Part shown: one piece after another, positions 34,352-44,283 of the stretch
Layout of the letters: every line of letters begins with the position of its first letter
How positions within the stretch are numbered: the first letter of the stretch is position 1
Source: an uncultured Amylibacter sp.
GTDB taxonomy: Bacteria > Pseudomonadota > Alphaproteobacteria > Rhodobacterales > Rhodobacteraceae
Direction of reading: 5' to 3'
NCBI GenBank assembly: GCA_947497475.1
Contig: CANMGS010000001.1
Span: forward strand, 1,509,747 to 1,573,746
Length of the DNA: 64,000 nucleotides
The notes under the pieces: model-generated
Databases searched by the model: none
What the model was told of the DNA's origin: nothing
The model's input: only the letters and a program-made list of their open reading frames with translations
Position numbers and translations under genes: made by a program

Positions 34352-35836
34352 TTACGCAAATGCGCTTAGAATTAAGAATATGCTTGCTGATAATAAAGCT
34401 GCTGCAGGCACAGTAATTACCCAAGCCGCGATAATCGTCATAAAATGCGATCTGCGAACCAACTTACGGTGTTTCCGTTTGCTTTGCTCTTGCTTCTGCG
34501 CTTCAGTTTCCACGACCTTTTCAACTTTAGAATTGCTTGTTGTGATGCGCCAATGTGCTTCGCGGAAGAAGCCCACACCAAAAACAGCACCAACGGCAAT
34601 ATGTGTTGAACTTACAGGTAACCCTAACCAAGAGGCGATGATTACGGTAATTGCTGCAGAAAGAGCGACGCAATAAGCACGTAATGGATTGAGCTTTGTG
34701 ATCTGTTCGCCAACCATTTTGATTAGCTTTGGGCCGAATAGAAGTAGGCCAAATGATAGTCCAAACGCACCCACAGCCATTACCCAGATTGGAATGGAGA
34801 CTTTTGTCAAAACATCGCCAGCTTCCGCGGTGTGGACGATAGCTGCTAGAGGGCCAACTGCGTTTGCAACATCATTTGCGCCATGCGCAAATGATAAAAG
34901 AGCCGCTGCAAAAATCAGAGGAATTTTGAATAGTTCGCGAACACTTTTCTTCGTATTTTCTTTGCCTTCGGATTGGCGGTGAATAAGCGGGCGTGTGATG
35001 AAATATGTTGCTGCAAATGCGAAAGCACCGATAAGAAGGGCTGTTTGTAGATCAATCTTAATAATCTTCTTTAGCCCTTTTACTGCAAGATATGCAGAAA
35101 AAGCACCTGTCATAATAGCGATAAGGACGGGAACCCAGCGGCGTGCGGCTGCTATTTTGTCTTGCTTGTCTGATACTTTTGATTTGATGAACCAGAGGAA
35201 TAGTGCAGCAACGATGCCGCCTAATAAAGGAGAAATCACCCAGCTGGCAGCGATTTTACCCATTGTTGGCCAGTTTACTGCAGCAAAGCCTGCAGCAGCG
35301 ATGCCTGCGCCCATAACGCCGCCTACAACCGAGTGCGTTGTAGAAACAGGTGCACCAATCCATGTTGCTAGATTGACCCAAAGAGCAGCAGAAAGTAGCG
35401 CTGCAAACATTGCCCATATAAATACTTCAGGGTTGCTAACATATGATGGGTCAATGATGCCTTTTGATATGGTGCCTACAACATCACCACCTGCGATAAG
35501 TGCACCAGCACTTTCAAAAATAGCAGCGATGATCAATGCGCCAACCATTGATAATGCATTGGATCCAACTGCGGGCCCCACGTTGTTTGCAACGTCATTT
35601 GCGCCAATGTTTAGTGCCATATAGGCGCCAACTGCTGTGGCCGCCACAATCAAGTAAGTTTCAGAATTCCAACCGAATGAAAGACTGGCAATTAAACCCG
35701 CTAATAAAATAAAAGCACCAGCAAGACTTGGTGCAACAAACGGTCTTCTTGTAGCAAGATTAGCTTGCTCTAGGTTTACGCGACTTTTGAGATCTCTATC
35801 GAGCGTTTTGTTCGGGCGTGGATTTTTGGATGCCAT
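34352..35836 (-). CDS. Inorganic phosphate transporter, PiT family
   Basis: Low-affinity phosphate symporter of 494 residues with about ten to twelve hydrophobic segments. The duplicated PiT signature appears as GANDVANNVGPAVGS in the first half and GANDVANAVGPLAAI in the second, and PVSTTHSVVGGVMGAG and PVSSTHIAVGAVFGVG are the paired second motifs. The hydrophilic N-terminal 30 residues are longer than in E. coli PitA. A candidate PHO box at 35921-35949 and a 7-bp hairpin (35857-35874) lie upstream. No phoU-like pit accessory gene adjoins. Confidence 0.93.
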   Translation of the reverse strand: MASKNPRPNKTLDRDLKSRVNLEQANLATRRPFVAPSLAGAFILLAGLIASLSFGWNSETYLIVAATAVGAYMALNIGANDVANNVGPAVGSNALSMVGALIIAAIFESAGALIAGGDVVGTISKGIIDPSYVSNPEVFIWAMFAALLSAALWVNLATWIGAPVSTTHSVVGGVMGAGIAAAGFAAVNWPTMGKIAASWVISPLLGGIVAALFLWFIKSKVSDKQDKIAAARRWVPVLIAIMTGAFSAYLAVKGLKKIIKIDLQTALLIGAFAFAATYFITRPLIHRQSEGKENTKKSVRELFKIPLIFAAALLSFAHGANDVANAVGPLAAIVHTAEAGDVLTKVSIPIWVMAVGAFGLSFGLLLFGPKLIKMVGEQITKLNPLRAYCVALSAAITVIIASWLGLPVSSTHIAVGAVFGVGFFREAHWRITTSNSKVEKVVETEAQKQEQSKRKHRKLVRRSHFMTIIAAWVITVPAAALLSASIFLILSAFA

Positions 35837-35920
35837 GCTAGGAATTCCTTTTTTTACTTACTATTTTTAGTAAGATTTCCCCTTACAGAATCAGACGATC
35901 GTATGATTCATGAAGTTTAT

Positions 35921-35949
35921 ATGACACTTATGTAACAATTTTGTAACAG
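35921..35949 (-). promoter_or_regulatory. Candidate PHO box upstream of the phosphate transporter
   Basis: Reading toward the Pit gene there are three 7-base units, CTGTTAC (35943-35949), TTGTTAC (35932-35938) and GTGTCAT (35921-35927), spaced exactly 11 bases apart with A/T-rich 4-base spacers. This is the form of PhoB binding sites (CTGTCAT repeats every 11 bp). A further CTGTTAC on the same strand lies at 35972-35978. The LpxR-like gene on the other side could share the control. Confidence 0.6.
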
Positions 35950-36111
35950 AATGTTGGAGTTACTAAGAAATGTAACAGTTTGTTAAATTTCTGCGGTGTT
36001 CTTTTGGGTGAGGTGAGGGCTGAAACCAGTAATATTTTATTCTATGCCCAAGCCATAAAATCGTCTAAATGTATTTATAACGATAATAAAAAAAGAAATC
36101 AGGGGCATGTT

Positions 36112-37053
36112 TTGTTAAAGTCAGTATCTATTACGACAGCTATTTTTGCTGCGCTATCGCTTTCTCCAGTTTACGCTGATGGAATATTGAAATCAAAACC
36201 TGCTGGTGAAAAAAAACTCCAAATATCATCGATTTTTACCAATGATTTCCTAGGGGATGGTGATGACCGCTGGAGAACGGGGTCTCTTGATATTTCAGCA
36301 ACATTCGGTGGAGGTGATCTTCGTGAGCTGCCAAATAATGCATGGGAGCGATATCAATTACGGTTCCGCGGTGAGATTATATCACCAAGTAATATAACAA
36401 CCCCAGTTGCAACAGACCGCCAATATGCTGGTGTGCTTGGTTTGGGACTGTTCACGCATTTTCAAAAAAGCAGCTATGATATTTATTATGGTGGTGAACT
36501 TGTCTTCGTTGGCGAAAATACAGGTATTGGCGCACTTCAAAGGAACTTTCACGAGGAATTAGATATCCTGCCGCCATCTGCTGCTGTTTTAAATAATCAA
36601 ATTGCAAATGCAGTATATCCGACTGTTCACGGGGGAATATCAAAAAGTTTTCGTTCTGAAAAACGTTTGATCCGTCCTTTTGCAGAAGTGCAAGCTGGCG
36701 TTGAAAGTTTCGCACGGATTGGAGCGGACGTTGTTTTTGGCGGCGCTTTGATTGATGATTTTTTATTGCGCGACAGTGTGAGTGGCCAATTGGTCAGCCA
36801 TTCTAAAGCTGACCATAGCAAAGGTTTTGGTTTTCTGATGGGGGCAGATGCAGCATATGTAGTGGATAGCAACTATTTGCCAAATTCTGGTGTACTCGCC
36901 TTTGAAAGTTTCCGACCACGTGCGCGTGCAGGAATAGTTTACCAACAAGAGAAATTTGGTTTGTTTTATGGTGTTTCATGGCTTGGTAAAGAATTCGAAG
37001 CACAAAATGATAGCCAAGTTGTTGGCAGTCTAAATATTAACGTTAGTTTTTAA
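36112..37053 (+). CDS. LpxR-like outer membrane protein (DUF2219)
   Basis: Predicted outer membrane beta-barrel of about 313 residues ending in F (NINVSF), as barrels do. A TTG start at 36112 is preferred: AGGGG (36101-36105) precedes it and it begins a clean signal peptide MLKSVSITTAIFAALSLSPVYA; a longer ATG frame from 35980 has no such site. SIFTNDFLGDGDDRWRTG, TDRQYAGVLGLG and GALQRNFHEELDILPPSAAVLNNQ resemble the LpxR family of lipid A 3'-O-deacylases, including a candidate catalytic His in RNFHE. Sequence is divergent enough that enzymatic activity is uncertain. Stands alone. Confidence 0.65.
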   Translation: MLKSVSITTAIFAALSLSPVYADGILKSKPAGEKKLQISSIFTNDFLGDGDDRWRTGSLDISATFGGGDLRELPNNAWERYQLRFRGEIISPSNITTPVATDRQYAGVLGLGLFTHFQKSSYDIYYGGELVFVGENTGIGALQRNFHEELDILPPSAAVLNNQIANAVYPTVHGGISKSFRSEKRLIRPFAEVQAGVESFARIGADVVFGGALIDDFLLRDSVSGQLVSHSKADHSKGFGFLMGADAAYVVDSNYLPNSGVLAFESFRPRARAGIVYQQEKFGLFYGVSWLGKEFEAQNDSQVVGSLNINVSF

Positions 37054-37218
37054 ACTTCGCGTTGTTGACTCTGTTCATTTTATCCCTATAAACCGCCCAT
37101 CGCTGCTTTGCAGTGACCATATTGGTGTTTGTGGCCCTAGCAATAGGTTGCCTGTCGCCCAAAGCAGTTAAGCCGCGGGAAAGGAAAGCATCTTTCATAA
37201 ACTTGAAAGGATCCAGCC

Positions 37219-37839
37219 GTGACTAAACGTACAGCTGCCAAATATAAAATCGATCGCCGTATGGGCGAAAACATTTGGGGTCGCCCAAAATCTCCAGTAA
37301 ATCGTCGTGAATATGGACCAGGTGTTCATGGTCAACGTCGTAAAGCTAAATTGTCAGACTTCGGTATCCAGTTGCGAGCTAAGCAAAAACTAAAAGGTTA
37401 CTACGGTGATTTGACAGAAAAACAATTCCGCCGCATCTACACAGAAGCTGTTCGTGTGAACGGTGACACAGGTGAAAACTTGGTAGGTCTACTTGAGCGT
37501 CGCTTGGATGCTGTTGTTTACCGTTCAAAGTTTGTTCCAACAGTATTTGCTGCACGTCAGTTCGTGAACCACGGTCACGTGAAAGTAAACGGCAAGAAAG
37601 TGAACATTCCTTCATACCGCGTTAAAGAAGGCGACGTGATCGAAGTTCGTGAAAAGTCAAAGCAAATGGCTTTGGTTCTTGAAGCTGTAGGCTCTCAAGA
37701 GCGTGACTTGCCAGAGTACCTAAACGTAGACCACGGCAAAATGACTTCTACATTCGTTCGCACACCAGGTCTTTCAGACATCCCTTACCCAGTGATGATG
37801 GAACCAAACTTGGTTGTGGAATATTACGCGAAGAACTAA
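37219..37839 (+). CDS. rpsD: 30S ribosomal protein S4
   Basis: Primary 16S rRNA-binding protein of the small subunit and, in many bacteria, a translational repressor. 206 residues: N-terminal [39 protein letters not shown], then the S4 RNA-binding domain from about residue 95 ([53 protein letters not shown]). GTG start with AAAGG nearby. The 165-base leader contains a small hairpin with TTT loop around 37112-37128; whether it binds S4 cannot be told. A terminator follows at 37865. Confidence 0.98.
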   Translation: MTKRTAAKYKIDRRMGENIWGRPKSPVNRREYGPGVHGQRRKAKLSDFGIQLRAKQKLKGYYGDLTEKQFRRIYTEAVRVNGDTGENLVGLLERRLDAVVYRSKFVPTVFAARQFVNHGHVKVNGKKVNIPSYRVKEGDVIEVREKSKQMALVLEAVGSQERDLPEYLNVDHGKMTSTFVRTPGLSDIPYPVMMEPNLVVEYYAKN

Positions 37840-37864
37840 TCTTCACCGTACATATCAGAATTCG

Positions 37865-37893
37865 AAAAGGTCGCCTGTTGGGCGACCTTTTTT
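37865..37893 (+). terminator. Rho-independent terminator of rpsD
   Basis: AAAAGGTCGCC (37865-37875) pairs with GGCGACCTTTT (37881-37891) around TGTTG, followed by more T residues. Confidence 0.95.
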
Positions 37894-37990
37894 CGTATGG
37901 GTGCTATATTAAAAGATAAAATATATTTGGTGTAATTGGGGTTTCGTTTTAAAATTAGGATATTGTTAAGCTTATAGATTGGAATTTGTT

Positions 37991-39085
37991 ATGACGTTCT
38001 ATCACGGCCTAAAGTATTATAAAGACGACCCAGATTACCCAGATAAACAAACATGGATTGCCTCGCGATTGCTAACATTAAGGCATGACCTTTATGAACA
38101 AATAGAAAAAGACCGACACCCAAAATCGTTGATTATTGGCTCATGGAATATTCGCGCTTTTGATGATGGCATGCCGCGTTTGGATGAGAGTTATCATTAC
38201 ATCGCTGAAATCATCGATCATTTTGATATTTGCGCCATTCAAGAGATTAAGGCGGATTTGAAACCGTTACAGCGGTTGGTAAAGTTGCTGGGGCCAAACT
38301 GGGATTACTTTGTATCTGATGTGTCAGAAGCAAAGGGTGGTAATAATGAACGTATGGCGTTTGTGTATAATACCGATCGCGTGTTTTTTAGGAATTTGAT
38401 TGGTGAAATTGTCATCCCACGCGAAGATTTAATTGCAGGTGAACAAGTCGCGCGATCTCCGTTCTTTGCATCGTTTCAAGCGGGATGGTTTAAGTTTTCA
38501 CTTTGCTCAGCCCATATCATTTACGGCGATGACTTAGATTTACGCGCACAAGAGATTAAAGTGATTGCTGATACTTTGGTGCGGCGATCAAAAAAGGAAG
38601 ATCAAGTTCATGTATTTCTTGGTGATATGAATATCGAGAAGAAAGATGATGTTGTCATGCAGGCTTTAAAGGGTACACAGATGACTGTACCAGATTTTGG
38701 ACCGACCAATATGAGTGGTAATAGGTATTTCGATCAAATGGCTTTTACGACCAAAGGTAAAGCTGGGCGTAAAACCAGATTGCTCCGGCATGGAAGATTC
38801 GATTGGCGCCATGCTGTGTTTGGGCCACATCCTAAAGTGAAGGCTTCGGAGTTTACTGAAAAACAGAACAAGCTTGGTTTGTCACGCATAGATAGGGATG
38901 GTTTGTTAGCGCATTATAAGGATATCGTGACTGCAGCTCGGGCGAAGTATAATAAAGAACCTTATTCCGATTGGGCGAAGTCTTACAAAAATTGGACAAC
39001 GTTTGAGATGTCAGATCATCTGCCGATTTGGGTAGAGCTTGAGGTGGATTATTCTGATGATTACTTAAGAAGGTACCTAAAGTAA
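37991..39085 (+). CDS. Endonuclease/exonuclease/phosphatase family protein (DNase I fold)
   Basis: Protein of 364 residues without a signal peptide. Core residues of the EEP fold are all visible: the Asn in GSWNIRAFD near residue 50, the metal Glu in AIQEIK, HIIYGDD with the catalytic His position, GDMNIE (Asp/Asn pair) and SDHLPIWVEL at the C-terminus. The fold covers DNases, sphingomyelinases and phosphoinositide phosphatases; the substrate cannot be assigned. The ATG at 37991 was chosen over a TTG at 37979. Stands alone after rpsD. Confidence 0.8.
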   Translation: MTFYHGLKYYKDDPDYPDKQTWIASRLLTLRHDLYEQIEKDRHPKSLIIGSWNIRAFDDGMPRLDESYHYIAEIIDHFDICAIQEIKADLKPLQRLVKLLGPNWDYFVSDVSEAKGGNNERMAFVYNTDRVFFRNLIGEIVIPREDLIAGEQVARSPFFASFQAGWFKFSLCSAHIIYGDDLDLRAQEIKVIADTLVRRSKKEDQVHVFLGDMNIEKKDDVVMQALKGTQMTVPDFGPTNMSGNRYFDQMAFTTKGKAGRKTRLLRHGRFDWRHAVFGPHPKVKASEFTEKQNKLGLSRIDRDGLLAHYKDIVTAARAKYNKEPYSDWAKSYKNWTTFEMSDHLPIWVELEVDYSDDYLRRYLK

Positions 39086-39158
39086 CGATAGGGGTAACTG
39101 GTTCGATTGGTACAATATTGCGCTTGTGCCTGTTAAGTATTTCCCGTTAGGTCGCGCT

Positions 39159-40379
39159 ATGCAGTCCAGTTCTATTCTTATCAGCAACGCGGGCCATCTT
39201 CCGTTTTGGCGTCGCCCGTTCACTTTGCTCGCTCTTATGGCGTTTTGCATGCCTATGGCGTTTTCAACGTGGATGGCATTGCTTAATAATTTTGTTGTTC
39301 ATGAGGCTGGTTTTAACGGGCGTGACATTGGCTGGTTGCAATCTATTCGCGAAGTGCCAGGATTTTTTGCCGTTGGCGTGATCATTGTTATTCTATTTAT
39401 CAGAGAACAACTTTTAGCAATTATCAGCATGATGTTACTTGGGGCTGTGATTGCTGTTACGGCATGGTTCCCTACGTTTTACGGTTTGTTGATCACGACT
39501 TTCTTATCCAGTCTTGGTTTCCATTATTATGAGACAGTCAAAATGTCATTGGAATTGCAATGGCTTAGTAAAGAAGAGGCGCCCCAAAAACTTGGTTGGT
39601 TGATTTCAATTGGATCAGGCGCATCGCTCATCACCTATCTGTTTATCATGTTCACATGGAAAACTTTGGGGTGGGATTACAATACGCTTTATATAATTGG
39701 TGGTGGGGTAACTTTTGTTGTCGCCGTTTACTGTTGGGCGGCGTTCCCTCGTTTTGAGGGCGATGTAATCCAGCATAAGAATATGGTGCTGCGCAAACGT
39801 TATTGGTTGTATTACGCACTACAATTTATGGCGGGCGCGCGCCGACAAATTTTCATCGTTTTTGCGGCCTTTATGATGGTCGAACGTTTTGGGTTTGAAG
39901 TGCATGAAGTAACTGGGCTTTTCCTTGCCACTTATTTCGTAAATATCTTCATTGCGCCAATCATGGGCCGTATGGTTTCCAAGTTTGGTGAACGGAATGC
40001 TTTGGCGTTCGAATACGTTGGGCTGGTTTCCGTGTTTTTAGCCTATGCAGGCATTTATGTGTTTGGGTGGGGTGTGGTCGTCGCTGCAGCTTTATATTTA
40101 TTGGATCATTTCTTTTTTGCGCTGGCTTTAGCGCAAAAGACTTACTTTCAGAAAATCGCGGACCCAAAGGATATCGCTCCAACAGCTGCCGTCGCATTTA
40201 CAATTAATCATATTGGCGCTGTCGTTTTACCTGCCTTGCTAGGGTATGTGTGGTTGGTTTCTCCTACTGCAGTGTTCGGTATAGCAGCGGCAATGGCGGG
40301 GATTTCATTAGGCCTTGCTTTGTTAATACCGCGCCATCCTATGATGGGGCGCGAAACTATTTTCGCGAAACAAGGTTAG
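39159..40379 (+). CDS. MFS transporter
   Basis: Inner-membrane carrier of about 406 residues with around twelve hydrophobic segments, and the loop between segments 8 and 9 reading IMGRMVSKFGERNALAFEYVG resembling the MFS cytoplasmic loop. An unusual opening (FSTWMALLNNFVVHEAGFNGRDIGWLQSIREVPGF) contains a DIGWLQS stretch typical of one MFS subgroup. The ATG at 39159 was preferred; a GTG at 39126 is in frame. The substrate is unknown. The MATE gene follows 3 bases later, so both are likely one operon. Confidence 0.8.
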   Translation: MQSSSILISNAGHLPFWRRPFTLLALMAFCMPMAFSTWMALLNNFVVHEAGFNGRDIGWLQSIREVPGFFAVGVIIVILFIREQLLAIISMMLLGAVIAVTAWFPTFYGLLITTFLSSLGFHYYETVKMSLELQWLSKEEAPQKLGWLISIGSGASLITYLFIMFTWKTLGWDYNTLYIIGGGVTFVVAVYCWAAFPRFEGDVIQHKNMVLRKRYWLYYALQFMAGARRQIFIVFAAFMMVERFGFEVHEVTGLFLATYFVNIFIAPIMGRMVSKFGERNALAFEYVGLVSVFLAYAGIYVFGWGVVVAAALYLLDHFFFALALAQKTYFQKIADPKDIAPTAAVAFTINHIGAVVLPALLGYVWLVSPTAVFGIAAAMAGISLGLALLIPRHPMMGRETIFAKQG

Positions 40380-40382
40380 TAT

Positions 40383-41753
40383 ATGGCCGAGGGTAAACAA
40401 GCGCGTTTTCTAACAGGCTCTACCATGCGCCATGTTTCGGTTATGACCGTGACAGGTATGATCGGGCTGACGTTCTTGTTTTTGGTCGATGCGGCAACAG
40501 TATTCTGGGTTTCATATTTAGATAATGAGACATTTATGGCAGCTCTGGGGTTTGTCTGGATCGTACAGTTGTTTATGATTTCGACCAGCATTGGTTTTAT
40601 GATTGCTGGTACTGCTTTGGTTGCAAAATCACTAGGGCAGGGCAATTTACAAAATGCGCGGGAACAGGCCACAACATCTTTAGTGATTGGTATTACGACG
40701 CAAAGTATATTGGCTTTGATCATTACGATTTTTCGGTACGAGGTGTTGCAATTATCGGGGGCTTCGGGAGAGGTCTTACAAATCAGTGCGGACTTCTTGC
40801 TTATTTCAGTACCGTCTTCAACATTTATCGTAACAGGCATGATCTCATCAGCTGTCTTGCGTGCCGAAGGCGATGCCCGGCGTTCTATGTACGTAACTTT
40901 ATCTGCTGGTTTGGTTGCTATGATCGTAGACCCATTCTTGATCATTTTTATGGATATGGGCATTTATGGTGCTGCTTGGGGTGTGGTGATTTCACGTGTA
41001 GTATCATGTGCACTAGGGCTGTATTTCCTTATAGGTGTTCATAATTTAGCGGCACCTATTAAACTACATTTTGTCAAACGCTGGAGTATGCCGTTTTTCA
41101 TTATTGTGTTGCCTGCAATGATCACGCAGCTTTCATCGCCTTTTGGGAACTATCTGATTACGCGCATTATGTCCGAGTATGGTGAAAGTGCTGTAGCAGG
41201 TTGGGCCGTTTTGGGGCGTTTAACTGTGCTTACATTCGGTGGCGTGTATTCATTGTCAGGTGCTATTGGCGGGATTATCGGTCAAAATTACGGAGCACAT
41301 ATGTTTGATCGTATTCGCATGGTGTACCGCGATGCTTTGATTTTTTGCGTGGTGTATGTTGTGATTGCTTGGATAATTTTGGCGGCAATGACTGACCCGA
41401 TTATCGCGATTTTTAATTTGACTGACGAAGCTGCCGAAGTGATCAAGTCATTCACATATATTGCGGCTGGCAGTTATGTTTTTGCAGGCGCTTTATATGT
41501 TTCAAACGCTTCTTTTAATAATCTAGGACGCCCTGTTTATTCGTCGTGTATTAATTGGTTCAAAGACGGCGTATTGATGTGGCCTCTATGTTTAATAATG
41601 GGTGCATATTATGCAGCCCCTGGCGTAATCTATGGCCAAGCATTGGCATGGTGCATAGCGGGTACAGTATCCATGATGCTTGGCTGGTATTTCATTGGTA
41701 ACGTTGAAGAGAGGGATGCTGCTAAGGCTAGACATAAAGCTCGTAAACGCTAA
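40383..41753 (+). CDS. MATE family efflux transporter
   Basis: Inner-membrane antiporter of 456 residues with twelve predicted segments in two halves, of the multidrug and toxin extrusion family. Typical pieces are [32 protein letters not shown] in segments 1-2 and [32 protein letters not shown] near the end. Family members couple drug or organic-cation export to Na+ or H+. Begins 3 bases after the MFS gene. Substrate not predictable. Confidence 0.85.
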   Translation: MAEGKQARFLTGSTMRHVSVMTVTGMIGLTFLFLVDAATVFWVSYLDNETFMAALGFVWIVQLFMISTSIGFMIAGTALVAKSLGQGNLQNAREQATTSLVIGITTQSILALIITIFRYEVLQLSGASGEVLQISADFLLISVPSSTFIVTGMISSAVLRAEGDARRSMYVTLSAGLVAMIVDPFLIIFMDMGIYGAAWGVVISRVVSCALGLYFLIGVHNLAAPIKLHFVKRWSMPFFIIVLPAMITQLSSPFGNYLITRIMSEYGESAVAGWAVLGRLTVLTFGGVYSLSGAIGGIIGQNYGAHMFDRIRMVYRDALIFCVVYVVIAWIILAAMTDPIIAIFNLTDEAAEVIKSFTYIAAGSYVFAGALYVSNASFNNLGRPVYSSCINWFKDGVLMWPLCLIMGAYYAAPGVIYGQALAWCIAGTVSMMLGWYFIGNVEERDAAKARHKARKR

Positions 41754-41782
41754 ATATCAGATTAAATCTATGGAGAGATCAG

Positions 41783-42427
41783 ATGTTCTTTAAACGCCCT
41801 GTTGAAATCCCAACGAAGTCACAAGCATTGGCTGGTCGCAGCGAAGCAATTTCTACAGCCGAAACGCATTTTGTGAATGGTCGCGCCTTGCAAACGGATA
41901 TCCCTTCTGGTTTTGAGCAGGCTATGTTTGGTATGGGCTGTTTCTGGGGTGTGGAACGGATGTTCTGGGGGCTTGATGGTGTTTGGGTCACGGCTGTTGG
42001 GTATGCAGCGGGCCACACGCCAAATGCGACCTATGAAGAAGTCTGTACTGGTAAGACTGGACATAATGAAGTTGTGTTAGTTACGTATGATCCTTCAGCG
42101 ATCAGTTATGAAGCTTTGTTAAAAGTGTTCTGGGAAAACCATGATCCTACACAAGGGATGCGCCAGGGTAATGATCAAGGTACGCAATATCGTTCGGGCA
42201 TTTATACATATTCAGATGCACAGCGTGATGCTGCAAAAGAGAGTTTAGCAGCATTTCAACCACGTTTGGCTGATAAAGGCTACGGTGCTATAACTACGGA
42301 AATTATTCCTGCGCCAGAGTTTTTCTATGCTGAAGAGTATCATCAACAGTATTTGGCAAAGAACCCTGATGGTTATTGTGGCATTGGCGGAACTGGTGCG
42401 GTCTGTCCGATTGGCTTGAATGCTTGA
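41783..42427 (+). CDS. msrA: Peptide-methionine (S)-S-oxide reductase
   Basis: Repairs oxidised methionine S-sulfoxide in proteins, with thioredoxin as reductant. 214 residues. The catalytic Cys is residue 53 in [14 protein letters not shown], followed by [61 protein letters not shown] and [25 protein letters not shown], whose C-terminal cysteines can act as resolving residues. This is the longer MsrA form with an N-terminal extension. GGAGAG precedes the ATG. prmA follows 54 bases later. Confidence 0.95.
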   Translation: MFFKRPVEIPTKSQALAGRSEAISTAETHFVNGRALQTDIPSGFEQAMFGMGCFWGVERMFWGLDGVWVTAVGYAAGHTPNATYEEVCTGKTGHNEVVLVTYDPSAISYEALLKVFWENHDPTQGMRQGNDQGTQYRSGIYTYSDAQRDAAKESLAAFQPRLADKGYGAITTEIIPAPEFFYAEEYHQQYLAKNPDGYCGIGGTGAVCPIGLNA

Positions 42428-42481
42428 CGTAATGGCTGCACTGTCTTATCCGCGAGGCAAACGAACCCCCGTGAGGATATC

Positions 42482-43351
42482 ATGCCAACATATACTGCCT
42501 TAACTACACTTGCGAATAAACAAGCTGCCGAAGCTATGGGCGAAATGTTGGAAAATCTAGAGCCAACACCGATTGGTGTCGGGGTTTTCGAAATCGAAGA
42601 TGGTTCTGGCCTATTTGAGGTTGGTGGATATTTTTTGGAAAAGCCAGATGAGGTTGCTTTAGCTCTGATTTGTGCTGCTAACGATGCAAAACCATTCGCT
42701 GTTTCAGAGGTTCCTGACAAGGATTGGGTTGCAGAAGTTCGCCGTGAGCTAGCTCCAATTCGTGCAGGTCGGTTTTATCTTTATGGAAGCCATGACGCAG
42801 ATTCTGTACCAGAAGATTGTGTGCCGATGCTGATTGAAGCAGCGATGGCATTTGGAACAGGGCATCATGGTACAACGCAAGGCTGTTTGACGGCTTTGGA
42901 TGCGATTGCGAATGACGGGTTTACCCCAAAGAATGTTGCAGACATTGGTTGTGGTACAGCTGTTCTGGCAATGGGAGCTGCGAAGGTTTGGGATGTTCCT
43001 ATGATTGCTAGCGATATTGATGAAGTTGCGACCGATACAGCAATAGCGAATTTGTCATGTAACGGTTTGGATGGCCGCGTAGAAGTTGTGACATGTGCAG
43101 GTTTTGATCATCCACGTTTGCGCGAAGGGGCGCCATATGATTTGATTTTGGCGAATATTCTAAAAGGTCCACTTATTGCTTTGTCTGCTGATATGGGTGC
43201 TTCTTGTGCAAAAAATGGATATGCAATCCTATCAGGTATATTGAATCACCAAGCAGATGATGTATCAGAAAGCTATGAAAACAATGGGTTTGTTGAAAAA
43301 GACCGTTTGATTATTGGTGAATGGTCGACCTTAACATTACAAAAGATTTAA
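42482..43351 (+). CDS. prmA: Ribosomal protein L11 methyltransferase
   Basis: SAM-dependent methyltransferase that trimethylates ribosomal protein L11. 289 residues. An N-terminal substrate-recognition domain leads to EAAMAFGTGHHGTTQGCLTALD, then the SAM-binding motif DIGCGTAVLAMGAAKVW with ASDIDEVATDTAIANL and the catalytic-region LILANILKGPLI. GTGAGGATATC precedes the ATG. It is downstream of msrA, perhaps in one transcript. Confidence 0.92.
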   Translation: MPTYTALTTLANKQAAEAMGEMLENLEPTPIGVGVFEIEDGSGLFEVGGYFLEKPDEVALALICAANDAKPFAVSEVPDKDWVAEVRRELAPIRAGRFYLYGSHDADSVPEDCVPMLIEAAMAFGTGHHGTTQGCLTALDAIANDGFTPKNVADIGCGTAVLAMGAAKVWDVPMIASDIDEVATDTAIANLSCNGLDGRVEVVTCAGFDHPRLREGAPYDLILANILKGPLIALSADMGASCAKNGYAILSGILNHQADDVSESYENNGFVEKDRLIIGEWSTLTLQKI

Positions 43352-43429
43352 CATAATTTCGCCACACTCTTATGATCAGTTTACGTAAAGTAAGTCTGTT
43401 TTTTAGTTTTAGTAGAAGAGTGTTCCGTT

Positions 43430-43804
43430 ATGTCAGACATCCAAATGGACGAGTTCCGCTCTAGAGTGGATAAAATTGAACGAAATATGGGTAAGTCACG
43501 CCGTAATTTGCGACGTGACCGTTTTGGTGTGATCCAACAAAGTAAAGGCACAACCCCTAAAAGCGCAGTATATGGAACGATTAAGGTTCTGTTTAAGCTT
43601 TGTTTGATTTTTACTGTGACAAAAGCGGTTATGATCTACCATTCGGACCAAGCAGCATATCAAGGTAAAATTGAAAAATGGTCCAAAGGTGCGGGTGTTG
43701 CGCCAATCATGTCTATTATTATGGCGCCAGATTATTTTACAGGCCCTATCCATGTCATGATTGATCAGCTTTCAGATTTAACGAAGAGCAGCCCCAAAAA
43801 ATAA
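43430..43804 (+). CDS. Hypothetical protein with one membrane segment
   Basis: Protein of 124 residues that I do not recognise. It has a charged N-terminus (FRSRVDKIERNMGKSRRNLRRDRFG), one hydrophobic segment at about 49-66 (IKVLFKLCLIFTVTKAVMI) and a C-terminal part with a second weakly hydrophobic stretch. This resembles a small inner-membrane-anchored protein. It may be confined to this order. A terminator-like hairpin overlaps its 3' end on the opposite strand. Confidence 0.6.
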   Translation: MSDIQMDEFRSRVDKIERNMGKSRRNLRRDRFGVIQQSKGTTPKSAVYGTIKVLFKLCLIFTVTKAVMIYHSDQAAYQGKIEKWSKGAGVAPIMSIIMAPDYFTGPIHVMIDQLSDLTKSSPKK

Positions 43805-43827
43805 GCCACCCAAATATGGATGGCTTT
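43795..43827 (-). terminator. Terminator of the DUF1127 gene
   Basis: In minus-strand RNA, AAGCCATCC and GGGTGGCTT (positions 43818-43826 and 43803-43811) pair with one G-U that exists only on this strand, followed by TATTTTTT. The T run lies inside the last codons of the gene on the other strand. Confidence 0.8.
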
Positions 43828-43852
43828 AAAATTTAGAATGTTTTGAAGGTGC

Positions 43853-44074
43853 TTAAAGTTGGCGGAAAAGGCCAGTGTTTAGCGCTTCAACATCTGCACG
43901 TGTCATGCCGATATCTTCTAGCTCGCGGTTTGTTAGGCGATCTAGCATCTTATATGTCTTACGTTTTGCATTCCACACGACAAGGCTGTTAACAGCAGCC
44001 TCAACAGCACGTGTAGCGCGGTATGTTGAAATAGCACCGAATGGTGCAGCATTTGTTGGGTTCATAGTAGCCAT
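43853..44074 (-). CDS. DUF1127 domain-containing small protein
   Basis: Small protein of 73 residues whose C-terminal half LVVWNAKRKTYKMLDRLTNRELEDIGMTRADVEAL matches the DUF1127 (YjiS-like) signature, an Arg-rich helix pair. In alphaproteobacteria such proteins are often stress-induced, and some bind RNA. The N-terminal 40 residues are Ala-rich and variable. It ends in its own terminator at 43795 and faces ruvC across a 209-base intergenic region. Confidence 0.8.
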   Translation of the reverse strand: MATMNPTNAAPFGAISTYRATRAVEAAVNSLVVWNAKRKTYKMLDRLTNRELEDIGMTRADVEALNTGLFRQL

Positions 44075-44283
44075 TGGCTTAATCCTTGAATGTGGTCATT
44101 ATGACCGTGTCTGATAATTCCCATCTATGCCTGCCTATGGGTTTCTACAATGGTGATTATTGCATGTCCGAAATGCTGTTTTTGCATAGCCGGTTAACAA
44201 AATATGAATGCGAATTTATAAAGATGCTTGGCTAATGTTCTCGTTTCGTGCTATTGCTGCTTTAGGCAAGAAACAGGACTAAT

